Made by a program: the position numbers and the translations under genes. A stretch of 64,000 nt of DNA from Scardovia wiggsiae (GTDB lineage: Bacteria; Actinomycetota; Actinomycetes; Actinomycetales; Bifidobacteriaceae), in NCBI RefSeq assembly GCF_051045985.1, contig NZ_CP157350.1:1-64000 (forward strand), given 5' to 3'. Each line of letters begins with the position of its first letter. Positions within the stretch are counted from its first letter, which is position 1. Under the pieces are notes generated by a model, which saw nothing but the letters and a program-made list of their open reading frames with translations, was not told where the DNA came from and made no database searches. Below, piece after piece: positions 16,843-24,434 of this stretch.

Positions 16843-18609
16843 TCATGCTATGTTGTCTGTTGGATAGGAATACAATTTATTGACCTCGTTGCTTGATTGA
16901 GGATACAATTTATTGCTGTCATTTTCATCAGTAGCTTTTGCATTTTTTCTTCTACTCTTGAATAATCGTCCATCTTGAGAGTCTTTTTTCCCTGTCTTGT
17001 ATATGATAGTAATCATTGCAGGATCAATTTCCCCATCATCATTAGTTCCACCAATTATGATTTTGTCTACTATACTTTCAAATACAGTTCTGTCAAATTC
17101 TTCAAGATATTTATTCGATTCCAATAGCTTCTTAAATCCTTCAAGTCTTTTCTTTAATGCTTTTTCATCGGTCAAAGTTATCTCTAACGCTCTTTTTTCT
17201 TCAAGCAATTTCTCCTTACTGATGGAAATTTCATTATATTTCTCTTGATATATGTCCATACTGATTGATTCATTAAGCCTTAATTCAACAAGGTCTTTCT
17301 CTTTCTTCAGTATTTTATCAAGTTGATTACTAATCTCCTTCAAGTCCTTTGCTAAGCTATTATCTTTCAGCTCTTCTTCCACAGTTTTTAAGAACTCATT
17401 TGTAATCTCTACATTATTGTGGCATACCTGACGATAGCTTTCCATAAATGCTTTTTCTGCGGCTTCTTCTTCAATGCCTTTGCTGTGTGGGCAATACTTC
17501 TTTCCATTTTTAGTGGCATTGACACATTGCCAAATTACTTTTTTATATTCAGAACTTGAATGCCAATTTCTTCTTGAAAGCATATGACCGCAAAATCCGC
17601 ATTCCAGCATACTGCTGAAAGCATATTTCCTTGAATACTTTTCTCTTTTACCGCCATTATTAGCAACTGTATTTCTATTCTTTGCCCTTCTTAATCTAAT
17701 TCCCTGAGCCTTTTCAAAATCTTCTTCGGAAATAATAGGCTCATGATGATTTTCAATATAAAATTTATCTTGTTCCCCAAAGTTATCTAATCTTCTTTTT
17801 GAAATAGGATCAACAGTGAATGTTTTACCCATGAGAAGATCGCCCTTATATTTTTCATTTTTAATGATTCCTAAAACAGTAGTTTCAGTCCATTTCTTAT
17901 ATCCTCTTGGCGATAAATAACCTTGTTCTTCAAGCTCTCTGGAAATAACCATACCTCCAACGCCTTCAAGGTATCTTCTGAAAATATATCGTACAATCTC
18001 AGCTTCTTTTTCATTGATGGAAATACTCTTAGTTTCCGGATCATAGTCATAACCTAAACAACCTTGAAACCCGACCATTTCTCCTCTTTCCATCTTCATT
18101 CTCAAGCCTTTTTTAACATTGGCTGAAATATTTTCTACTTCCTGTTGAGCAACTGAACTCAAAATAGTCAAAAGCAGCTCTCCATCCATCGTTAAAGTAT
18201 TGATATTTTCTTCTTCAAAAAATACTGCAACATTATATTCCTTTAGCTTTCTAACATATTTCAAAGTATCTAAAGTATTTCTTGCAAATCTTGATATAGA
18301 TTTTGTAATTACCATGTCTATATCGCCGTTCATACAATCATTGATTAGTCTTTGAAAATCAATTCTTCTGTCAACCTGTGTACCGGTTATCGCTTCATCA
18401 GCATATATTCCTGCAAGTGTCCACTCTTTATTTTTCTTTATAAATTCTGTGTAGTGTTCTACTTGAGAATTATAGCTGTTAATCTGATCTTCAGTATCTG
18501 TACTAACTCTGCAATAAGCTGCCACTCGCTTTATTGAGCGTTCAACACAGCCTGATGCAGTTCTTTTCAGTGTGGTATCACCTTTAATAACTTTTACATC
18601 TTTCTTCAC
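16843..18609 (-). CDS. Large serine recombinase (site-specific integrase/transposase)
   Basis: Resolvase/invertase-type recombinase that integrates or excises mobile DNA through a serine-DNA intermediate. The catalytic domain opens with VAAYCRVSTDTEDQINSY, catalytic Ser near residue 36, and contains SISRFARNTLD. The recombinase domain follows (GYLSPRGYKKWTETTVLGII). Then comes a zinc ribbon starting CGFCGHMLSRR and a Lys/Glu-rich coiled coil at about 410-500. At 588 residues it is full length. GTG at 18609 follows AAGGAGGCG. The C-terminus contains a near repeat (NKLYP, NKLYS) from a 13-bp DNA repeat at 16870-16882 and 16903-16915. It lies at the left edge of the element, as expected for the integrase gene. 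Confidence 0.93.
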   Translation of the reverse strand: MKKDVKVIKGDTTLKRTASGCVERSIKRVAAYCRVSTDTEDQINSYNSQVEHYTEFIKKNKEWTLAGIYADEAITGTQVDRRIDFQRLINDCMNGDIDMVITKSISRFARNTLDTLKYVRKLKEYNVAVFFEEENINTLTMDGELLLTILSSVAQQEVENISANVKKGLRMKMERGEMVGFQGCLGYDYDPETKSISINEKEAEIVRYIFRRYLEGVGGMVISRELEEQGYLSPRGYKKWTETTVLGIIKNEKYKGDLLMGKTFTVDPISKRRLDNFGEQDKFYIENHHEPIISEEDFEKAQGIRLRRAKNRNTVANNGGKREKYSRKYAFSSMLECGFCGHMLSRRNWHSSSEYKKVIWQCVNATKNGKKYCPHSKGIEEEAAEKAFMESYRQVCHNNVEITNEFLKTVEEELKDNSLAKDLKEISNQLDKILKKEKDLVELRLNESISMDIYQEKYNEISISKEKLLEEKRALEITLTDEKALKKRLEGFKKLLESNKYLEEFDRTVFESIVDKIIIGGTNDDGEIDPAMITIIYKTGKKDSQDGRLFKSRRKNAKATDENDSNKLYPQSSNEVNKLYSYPTDNIA

Positions 18610-18670
18610 TGCATCCGCCTCCTTATTTGTATCTTTCTATGCAGTTTAATTATACCACACTTACAAAACA

Positions 18671-18817
18671 TTATAAATATAATTCTGTCGAAATGTTATA
18701 CTTTTTCATTAGTTTTAACTTTATCTTTCTATATTCAATATCGTTTAGTAAATGTTCGGAAAGTAAGATAGATAGCATAGATAATTGGAGGCTATATTTT
18801 AATAATTTGTTATTCAT
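18671..18817 (-). CDS. Small 48-residue protein upstream of the recombinase (SHOCT-like)
   Basis: A short gene read from ATG at 18817 to TAA at 18671. It has an excellent ribosome site (GAGGAGGG, eight bases before the ATG) and predicted start MNNKLLKYSLQLSMLSILLS. The rest is a helical, Lys-rich stretch (HLLNDIEYRKIKLKLMKKYN) that resembles the SHOCT-like small proteins often found beside recombinases in clostridial elements. It ends 62 bases before the recombinase start, and the two are probably co-transcribed. A TATAAT-like box (18646-18651, minus strand) between them may give the recombinase its own promoter. Function is unknown; regulation of recombinase or oligomerisation is only a guess. 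Confidence 0.65.
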   Translation of the reverse strand: MNNKLLKYSLQLSMLSILLSEHLLNDIEYRKIKLKLMKKYNISTELYL

Positions 18818-19280
18818 TCTAAACCCTCCTCGTTAAAATTCATTTTTAAGTTTTATGACATTGACGGATGCTTTGGATCAGCAACATTGGAATCTCACCA
18901 CCGCCCCTGTTAAGATGAGCCGACTTTCACTAAAGAAGTATCATTATCATTACTCAGGTCATAGCTCACAAAGTTATCCTTGTCCTTTGCTTTAAGAGAA
19001 TTTATTTATCGCTCGTTTCCTTATATCCTTGTCTTTGACAGTGTTCATTTAAACCGAATTTCTTCAGCAGGAAAGTTATGGCGTAAATTTCTTACGCTCA
19101 CTAAGTAATTAAAAGTCCCGTCTTGGTCTATTCAGTTGTCAAAGAACAAATATTTGAAAGGGATTTTCTTTACATCTTCCTGTTTGCCATAAATAGGCTA
19201 TATCTCTTATATAAAGTAACGGAGGTCAAACTCCCCTTCACTTTATATAAGGAAAGTTTGACCCCCTTGGTTACCGAAGT
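18818..19280. other. Gene-free scar region inside the element
   Basis: No intact gene is found on either strand. On the minus strand a short open stretch ending at 18910 encodes a C-terminal-looking fragment (KDKDNFVSYDLSNDNDTS, then LVKVGSS and stop). A second scrap ends shortly after, encoding NVADPKHPSMS and stop near 18855. Both look like tails of genes whose bodies were lost, but I cannot name them. The left-hand part contains the ribosome site of the small gene ending at 18671. The right-hand part contains the interlocking inverted repeats at 19207-19263. Confidence 0.5.
19207..19263. repeat. Interlocking inverted repeats downstream of the sigma-factor gene
   Basis: TTATATAAAGT (19207-19217) pairs perfectly with ACTTTATATAA (19240-19250). 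GGTCAAACT (19224-19232) pairs perfectly with AGTTTGACC (19255-19263). The two stems are interleaved (A-B-A'-B'), so they are either mutually exclusive hairpins or a pseudoknot. The structure begins 18 bases after the stop of the sigma-factor gene on the minus strand. There is no T-run, so it is not an ordinary terminator. Confidence 0.6.
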
Positions 19281-19691
19281 TTATAAATCTTCGATAAGTT
19301 TCTTCAGCTTTTCAAGAATTTTGTTTCTTCTTTTGATTAAAGCCGGATGTGTAATATCTTTTAATTTTGCTACCGAACGAACAGTTTCATCATTGAAGTA
19401 CAAACGCTCTATGATGTCCCTTTCTTCGTCGTTCAGTTTTGATATAGCATATCTCAATGATTCAATCATCATTTGTGTTTCCACAATTCTTGCTACATCA
19501 ACACTTTCATCGACGATATTGTCTGCATAATGTCCATCATAATCAAAAGAAGAAAATGGTAATACGCAGTGTTCTCTATCTATCATGTAAAGATATTTTT
19601 CATGCTCTGTTATCTTCCAGTAGGCTTTATAGGCTTCTTCACTTACGGGTATGGCGTTCCCTTTGACATAGATGTAATATTCTTTAGCCAT
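19281..19691 (-). CDS. Sigma-70 family RNA polymerase sigma factor of a conjugative-element type
   Basis: A 136-residue protein of the kind carried by Tn916-like and related elements. The N-terminal half (KEYYIYVKGNAIPVSEEAYK, YLYMIDREHCVLPFSSFDYD) is typical of this mobile-element group. The C-terminal half is a sigma region 4-like helix-turn-helix: SLRYAISKLNDEERDIIERL, then VRSVAKLKDITHPALIKRRN. AAGGAGGAT lies just before the ATG at 19691. It probably activates element promoters. A strong terminator hairpin sits immediately upstream (19736-19777), so expression may depend on read-through. Confidence 0.82.
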   Translation of the reverse strand: MAKEYYIYVKGNAIPVSEEAYKAYWKITEHEKYLYMIDREHCVLPFSSFDYDGHYADNIVDESVDVARIVETQMMIESLRYAISKLNDEERDIIERLYFNDETVRSVAKLKDITHPALIKRRNKILEKLKKLIEDL

Positions 19692-19735
19692 TGTGTTATC
19701 CTCCTTTTTATGTTCTCTGTTTTGCTTTTTGAGAA

Positions 19736-19777
19736 TAAAAAAGGAGGACTTCTACACTTTGGCGTAAAAAGTCCTCC
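19736..19777 (-). terminator. Terminator/attenuator between relaxase remnant and sigma-factor gene
   Basis: On the minus strand a 9-bp stem GGAGGACTT (19777-19769) / AAGTCCTCC (19751-19743) is followed at once by six T (19742-19737). It ends about 45 bases before the sigma-factor ATG, a gap with no convincing promoter, so it may attenuate transcription entering that gene. Confidence 0.8.
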
Positions 19778-19838
19778 GGAAATAACAATTGAATTAGCTT
19801 TTATTGTTATTGCATTATTTAATTGTCCAAGAAAATAT

Positions 19839-20231
19839 CTATATAAAAGCGAACCAAAAAGGCACAATTAACAACAATCTATTTACATTATTAAATAAAA
19901 TATGATTATGAAGATGCCCCTTATCTATGTGGGTAGTGAGTACATACTCATACTTTCCTTGAAAGACCTTTTCACATAGTTCAAGACCTATTTTGTGTGC
20001 CTGTTCAGGAGTGGTTTCTCCGGGAGCAAAAGATTGAATTAAATGCCTTGCCAATATTTTTGCCTTGGAATTACATTCTCTTTTTGTCTGCTCAAACTCA
20101 AGATGAGCCAGCTTAGGATTGCAGTTAAAAGAGGAAATAAGGATTTTTTCATCAGTTTTATCAGCATTCGTGATGTAGTTTAGGGCTAAGTGCAAAGTTT
20201 TTTTTATGGGATGAATCTTTGTAACAGCCAT
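19839..20231 (-). pseudogene. Truncated relaxase (MobA/VirD2-type), N-terminal part only
   Basis: The first ~116 residues match the N-terminus of the relaxases that nick oriT in mobilizable Gram-positive elements: MAVTKIHPIKKTLHLALNYI, NADKTDEKILISSFNC, then the metal-binding His motif in THIDKGHLHNHILFNNVN. After that the frame runs into unrelated residues (RLLLIVPFWFAFI) and stops at 19839. Complete relaxases of this type are several hundred residues, so more than half of the protein is lost through a deletion whose joint is near 19880. The start overlaps the mobC stop (TGATG), keeping the usual coupling. Nicking activity is unlikely without the rest of the protein, though the catalytic His cluster is still present. 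Confidence 0.85.
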
Positions 20232-20599
20232 CAGACTTCCTCCGTATTTATACTTTCTAAATTTCCAAGGTCATATAGTTTTTTTCGCAGAGAGTAAATA
20301 TCTTTTCCCTGCTTTTTTAGTAGCTCCTGTATATCAAGGATGTCATCTTTATAGATAGCTGCGGTGGAATTTACCCGCTTTGCAATCTGATTGATACTAC
20401 CGGTTATTCTACCTATACTTGCGGAAAGTTCCCTAAAAGCTGTCATATCCAATACGAAAATATCCTTACCAAGGATGCATTTCATAATAAACTGACGCAA
20501 AGTTTTGCAACCGGAGAGCCTATATTTTTTCCCCAAAACCTTTAGTTCATCATCTGAAAGCATTAAATAAATGCCATGAGTTCTTACTCTGTTTGCCAT
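20231..20599 (-). CDS. mobC: Mobilization protein MobC (relaxosome accessory)
   Basis: A 122-residue DNA-binding accessory of the relaxosome, which helps the relaxase open oriT. The N-terminal ribbon-helix-helix-like part (RTHGIYLMLSDDELKVLGKK) is followed by the typical MobC tail with SIGRITGSINQIAKRVNSTA. The ATG at 20599 is chosen because TTTGGAGG precedes it; an in-frame start at 20629 would add ten residues without a ribosome site. It is translationally coupled to the truncated relaxase. The gene itself looks intact. Confidence 0.85.
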   Translation of the reverse strand: MANRVRTHGIYLMLSDDELKVLGKKYRLSGCKTLRQFIMKCILGKDIFVLDMTAFRELSASIGRITGSINQIAKRVNSTAAIYKDDILDIQELLKKQGKDIYSLRKKLYDLGNLESINTEEV

Positions 20600-20635
20600 A
20601 TCAAAACCTCCAAATCCTAAAAACAGCAAAAGAAA

Positions 20636-20685
20636 AAACCTGTAGAATCAAGTACTAAACTTGACTTACAGGTTTTGTTTTATAG
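20636..20685. terminator. Strong bidirectional hairpin terminator inside the element
   Basis: AAAACCTGTA pairs with TACAGGTTTT, with a further inner pairing TCAAGT/ACTTGA around a five-base loop; T-rich sequence follows on both sides. It lies between the ABC-class ATPase gene and mobC and would end the ATPase transcript. The remaining gap to 20845 is AT-rich with no supported gene. Confidence 0.75.
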
Positions 20686-20845
20686 TATATTTCTAAATCA
20701 GAAATCTCCTGTAAAGAGATAAAATAGTTATATAAGTTATAAGAGGATTATAACATTTTGGAAAGTAAGCTTCAATGAAAGAAGTGAAAACTTTTTCAAA
20801 GTTTTTATATCGGTCAGATGATTAGGAATAAGTATAAGTTAGTGT

Positions 20846-22552
20846 TTATCCTTTTACAACCAGCCCTCTATATCTGCTGATAGCCGCAAAAACTTCCTGT
20901 TTTCTTGGCATTGCAAGATTACCGGGATGACCTGTATATGGTGATATAGAATCCAATCCGAACCTTTCAATATGTCTGTACATCTGCTCCAGTGCCTGTT
21001 CAATTGTCTTCTTTTCATCAATCACTTTATTCTTTAAAAACCCGATCATAACGGCGATACAATTTGTCTGACTTTCATCAACAAGCTGCTCCAGCCCTGA
21101 AATATCTATATTGTTCCATCCATACAAAATAGTATATTTGCCTTTGGCTTTCAGGCGATCTTCTTTACCTGACAAAGAGAATCCTTTTTTCAAAGGAACA
21201 CGATGTGTTACTTTACCAAAAACATTATCTGATAAAAATTCTCTTTTATATCCGTTGGTAGACGCTATTTCCTTTGCTCTGTCGGTGACATCCTTTGGAA
21301 TATACTCATCCATCATTATAACTCTGTCGGCAACATCAAAATAATCTCCGCAACCTCCCACTATGAGTATGGTGGAAACTCCCAAATCTTTATATAAAGG
21401 TTTTACTTTATCAATAAAAGGTGTTATAGGCTCTTTTTGTCTTGCAATCAGCTTTTGCATACGACCGTCACATATCATAAAATTGGTGGCGGAAGTATCT
21501 TCATCAATCAAGATAAGTGAAGTTCCGGATTCTAACGCTTCCATTACATTTGCCGCCTGTGATGTGCTTCCGCTGGCATTTTCCGTAGAAAATAAATGTG
21601 TATCCTTGTTTCCCGGCAGATTATTTATAAAAGCACTTATATTTACTTTTTCAACATTTCTTCCATCCTCTGCACGAATCTTGACCGCATCAAAACATGT
21701 AATCACCATTTCACGCCCGTCACCTGAAATATGATTATATACTCCACGTTCAAGTGCTTTCAGTAGTGTTGACTTACCATGGTAGCCTCCACCTACAATC
21801 AATGTAATGCCCTTTTCAATTCCCATCCCGGATATATGCTTTCCGCTTGGAAGATCCATATCCGTTTCAAAACTTTTTGGACTCTTAAAAGGAATACCGT
21901 CACGCAAAGGCTTATCTGAAACACCGCTCTCACGTGGCAAAACAGATCCGTTGGCAACAAATGCAACCAAATTCCTTCGCTTTAATTCCTCCCTTATATA
22001 CTCTTGGTCGATCATTAAAGAAATCTGATTTTTCAATTCATTATGATCAATATTTTCATACAATAATGCCGCATCCATAATTTTTACAAGAGTTTGTGAA
22101 AAAATCTGATTGGCTTCTTTTCCTAAAACGCGTCTGCCGGCTGCCGGAAGCCCTATCTCAAATCTTACCTCAACTCTGTTGTCCTTAATCAAAACGGAAG
22201 TTCTCTCCAACATCTCCTGTCCGCATCTGTCAATTACAATCATACCGCTACCACCTGTAGCATTTATTTTCTGACTGTAAATTTCAGCTTTTTTATAAAA
22301 CTCCCTTGTTAAAAAATCCGAAACGGCAATAATTTTACTTTTTGAATCAAGTAATTCATCAGGGATACCTGTTACTTTCCTGTTCATAATAATCCGCACT
22401 TTTGATGGCGGTGCATATGGGTCAACTTGTACATGGTCAATGGAAAGAATATATTTCCCGAAGTTGTACTCTCCCTTTATAGATTTATATGCACCATATC
22501 CCTGACCGTTTATTGAAAATAATAACTGCTCCAGTTCCTGTCTACTTTTCAA
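20846..22552 (-). CDS. ABC-class P-loop ATPase (PF09818-type, predicted ATPase of the ABC class)
   Basis: A soluble 568-residue ATPase with no membrane segment. An N-terminal domain (MKSRQELEQLLFSINGQGYG, YILSIDHVQVDPYAPPSKVR) is followed by the ABC-like core. Walker A is GGGYHGKSTLLKALERGVYN near residue 253 and Walker B is SLILIDEDTSATNFM near 347. The order and spacing fit the PF09818 family, which includes the trypanosome mitochondrial RNA-editing factor MRB1590, so nucleic-acid binding is possible. The bacterial role is unknown. It sits at the right end of the AT-rich element and shares its composition, so it is likely cargo. A transport role is unlikely because no permease is present. 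Confidence 0.82.
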   Translation of the reverse strand: MKSRQELEQLLFSINGQGYGAYKSIKGEYNFGKYILSIDHVQVDPYAPPSKVRIIMNRKVTGIPDELLDSKSKIIAVSDFLTREFYKKAEIYSQKINATGGSGMIVIDRCGQEMLERTSVLIKDNRVEVRFEIGLPAAGRRVLGKEANQIFSQTLVKIMDAALLYENIDHNELKNQISLMIDQEYIREELKRRNLVAFVANGSVLPRESGVSDKPLRDGIPFKSPKSFETDMDLPSGKHISGMGIEKGITLIVGGGYHGKSTLLKALERGVYNHISGDGREMVITCFDAVKIRAEDGRNVEKVNISAFINNLPGNKDTHLFSTENASGSTSQAANVMEALESGTSLILIDEDTSATNFMICDGRMQKLIARQKEPITPFIDKVKPLYKDLGVSTILIVGGCGDYFDVADRVIMMDEYIPKDVTDRAKEIASTNGYKREFLSDNVFGKVTHRVPLKKGFSLSGKEDRLKAKGKYTILYGWNNIDISGLEQLVDESQTNCIAVMIGFLKNKVIDEKKTIEQALEQMYRHIERFGLDSISPYTGHPGNLAMPRKQEVFAAISRYRGLVVKG

Positions 22553-22625
22553 ATGTATACCTCCATATCATGTTTCCAAACATTCTAATACTTTTTTTGT
22601 TTTTGTCAATGCCTTACATATAACG

Positions 22626-23030
22626 CAGCCGTTCAGCTTCCTTATCTTCAATTACAGTTCTCCCAAATCCAATGGCTTGGGCGGGTTCCTGACATTCCTT
22701 ATGGCGGAAGCCATAGCCCAGGTGGTCAACTTCTTTGTCCAGATGAAATGGGTATTCAAATCTGATTCGAGCTTCAAAAATGCTGCATGGAAATATATTA
22801 TCCTGGCTGTAATCATTGTTATTGTCAACCTTGTGCTTCCTCCATGGGTCACCAGCCTGTGCCATAGCTGGGGCTGGAATGACCAGGTTGCAGCAACAGT
22901 CGCTTCTGTTGTCAACACCCTTCTGGCTGTCATTGTCAGCTATCCGCTGCTCAAATGGTGGATTATGCCGAAGAGCAAAAAGCATGAGGAGGAGATCAGA
23001 AGGGCCCGGCAGGAAGCTTCCCGGGCATGA
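22626..23030 (+). pseudogene. GtrA-like membrane protein, 5' end missing at the element junction
   Basis: The reading frame keeps host-like sense from about 22626 (QPFSFLIFNYSSPKSNGLGG) through three hydrophobic spans: FLTFLMAEAIAQVVNFFV, KYIILAVIIVIVNLVL and AATVASVVNTLLAVIVSYPL. It closes with a basic tail (KSKKHEEEIRRARQEASRA). GtrA proteins are about 130-150 residues with four membrane helices and act in polysaccharide/lipid-linked sugar handling; here the first helix and any start are absent. Upstream is element sequence. A TTG at 22677 could serve as a start for a 117-residue product, but no ribosome site supports it. The missing part is not at the other end of the element either. A glycosyltransferase gene follows, as often seen with gtrA. 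Confidence 0.75.
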
Positions 23031-23103
23031 TCTATATGTGCTGGTGGATCGGATAAGGTACCTACATCCTGGAAAGACAACAGGCTGTAAGTATGGCAGG
23101 AAA

Positions 23104-23119
23104 TGTTCCACGTGAAACG
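23104..23119. promoter_or_regulatory. parS-like ParB-binding site
   Basis: TGTTCCACGTGAAACG matches the bacterial parS consensus TGTTTCACGTGAAACA at 14 of 16 positions, including the invariant CACGTG core. A weaker copy (TGCATCACGTGTAAAA, 12 of 16) lies at 23134-23149, 30 bases further on, about three helical turns. Location about 21 kb from oriC fits the known clustering of parS near origins. No parA/parB genes are in the window; in Actinobacteria they normally lie on the other side of dnaA. Confidence 0.65.
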
Positions 23120-23231
23120 TTTTCTGGCGATAATGCATCACGTGTAAAATATAAAGGGATATTCGCGGTTTTGAGCAGATACCTGCTGCTGAAGCTGGAA
23201 AGTGGCAGGTGTATGCGGGGAAAGGATAATT

Positions 23232-24368
23232 ATGGATCTGAGGGATAAGGCAGGCACAGCAGGTCCGTCGGATGACGAGAATCCGGATATACCTGAAAAT
23301 GCCGGTACGGGCCTTGCCCCTCATCCCGCAATACCTGCAGTGCGGCAGAAGACCCTGACTATTGTTGTGCCCTCGTATAACGTTGAGCAATGCCTGCGCC
23401 GATGCGTCAACTCCCTGCTTAACTGTGACAGTACTGCCGATATAGACATAGTTATTGTTGACGACGGCTCCACGGATTCCACCCCTGCGCTTGCAGACGA
23501 ACTGGCACAAGGCTCCCAGGGGGTCGTCCGTGTCATACATCAGGAGAACAGAGGCCATGGTGGTGCTGTAAACGCCGGGATAGATGCTGCCCAGGGTATG
23601 TATATCAAAATCGTTGATGCTGATGACTGGCTTGATTCCGGTGCGTATGCAAAAGTCCTGAGGTTCCTGCGTCTGCAGGCCATGAATACGATGCCGGTAG
23701 ATATGGTTGTCACAAACTATGTTTATGAGAAAAAGGCAGAGAATATCCAGACAGTCATTAACTATAAGCACGCTATCCCCACAGGGCGCGTCCTGACCTG
23801 GGATGATCTGAGGACGTTCTATATCAACCAGTATCTTCTTATGCACTCAATCATATACAGGGCTTCCGTACTCAGGGAATCACGAATGCGTCTCCCCGAG
23901 AAAACATTTTATGTGGATTTTATTTATGCATATCAGCCTTTGCCGTATGTCAAAACGATGACATACCTTGATGTAGATTTCTACAGGTATTTTATTGGGC
24001 GTGAGGGTCAGTCCGTAGCGAAAGAGACGATGATCCGGCGTGTGGACGAGCTGCTGAAGGTCAATTCGTTCATGGTACATGCAACGCCTGATGCGTCTAC
24101 AGTCCCTTACGGGCTTTATAAATATATGATCCACTATCTGTCGATCAACTGCGTAGTAGTGTCGATCTTCCTTATCCTGTCGAAAAAGAAGGAGAATTAC
24201 GTACGGAAATCGCATATGTGGGATGACCTGTATGAATATTCCCCGCAGATAAGCCACGATGTCCGGAAAACTACATTATGCAGGGCGGTCAATATGCCAA
24301 GCCCCGTGGGGCGTGCGCTTGTCAGGCGTGTGTATGCGATCGCCAACCATTTTGTCGGGTTCAACTGA
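23232..24368 (+). CDS. Glycosyltransferase family 2 protein
   Basis: Inverting GT-A glycosyltransferase with the typical start TLTIVVPSYNVEQCLRRCVN, the nucleotide-binding IVIVDDGSTDSTPALADEL and the metal-binding IVDADDWLDSGAY. No clear transmembrane helices except a short hydrophobic stretch near residue 325 (LSINCVVVSIFLIL). Substrate is unknown; its position after a gtrA-like remnant suggests transfer of a sugar for cell-surface polysaccharide or glycolipid. ATG at 23232 is preferred because GAAAGGA precedes it; an in-frame GTG at 23202 adds ten residues without support. The 5' neighbour is interrupted, so it may have lost its original promoter; the parS-like pair lies in the upstream gap. 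Confidence 0.88.
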   Translation: MDLRDKAGTAGPSDDENPDIPENAGTGLAPHPAIPAVRQKTLTIVVPSYNVEQCLRRCVNSLLNCDSTADIDIVIVDDGSTDSTPALADELAQGSQGVVRVIHQENRGHGGAVNAGIDAAQGMYIKIVDADDWLDSGAYAKVLRFLRLQAMNTMPVDMVVTNYVYEKKAENIQTVINYKHAIPTGRVLTWDDLRTFYINQYLLMHSIIYRASVLRESRMRLPEKTFYVDFIYAYQPLPYVKTMTYLDVDFYRYFIGREGQSVAKETMIRRVDELLKVNSFMVHATPDASTVPYGLYKYMIHYLSINCVVVSIFLILSKKKENYVRKSHMWDDLYEYSPQISHDVRKTTLCRAVNMPSPVGRALVRRVYAIANHFVGFN

Positions 24369-24434
24369 ACTAAAGCGCTAAAGGGGGCCAGAAAACTGAC
24401 AGCAGGAGATAAAGCCAAGAAAGCGAGGGCAGCA

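Larger units (their letters stand above)
16843..22610. mobile_element. Degenerate Firmicutes-type mobilizable element (serine-recombinase transposon remnant)
   Basis: From just after the ara terminator to about 22610 the base composition drops sharply to an AT-rich style unlike both flanks. All genes lie on the minus strand and resemble low-G+C Gram-positive mobile elements: large serine recombinase, small helix-rich protein, Tn916-like sigma factor, relaxase, MobC and an ABC-class ATPase. The relaxase is cut short and several hundred bases hold only scraps, so the element is probably not self-mobile. The left edge lies in 16824-16890 and the right edge in about 22590-22625, next to a gtrA-like gene lacking its start. 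Exact attachment sites are not visible; serine recombinases often leave only a 2-bp core. No resistance gene is present. Confidence 0.85.

Noticed and set aside
16869..16915. 13-bp repeat at the left edge of the element as attachment site
   Set aside because: It is an in-frame repeat coding NKLY within the recombinase C-terminus, and no copy is found at the right edge.
22614..23846. 410-codon minus-strand frame across gtrA remnant and glycosyltransferase
   Set aside because: Cys/His/Tyr-rich shadow of real plus-strand genes; includes non-coding gap.
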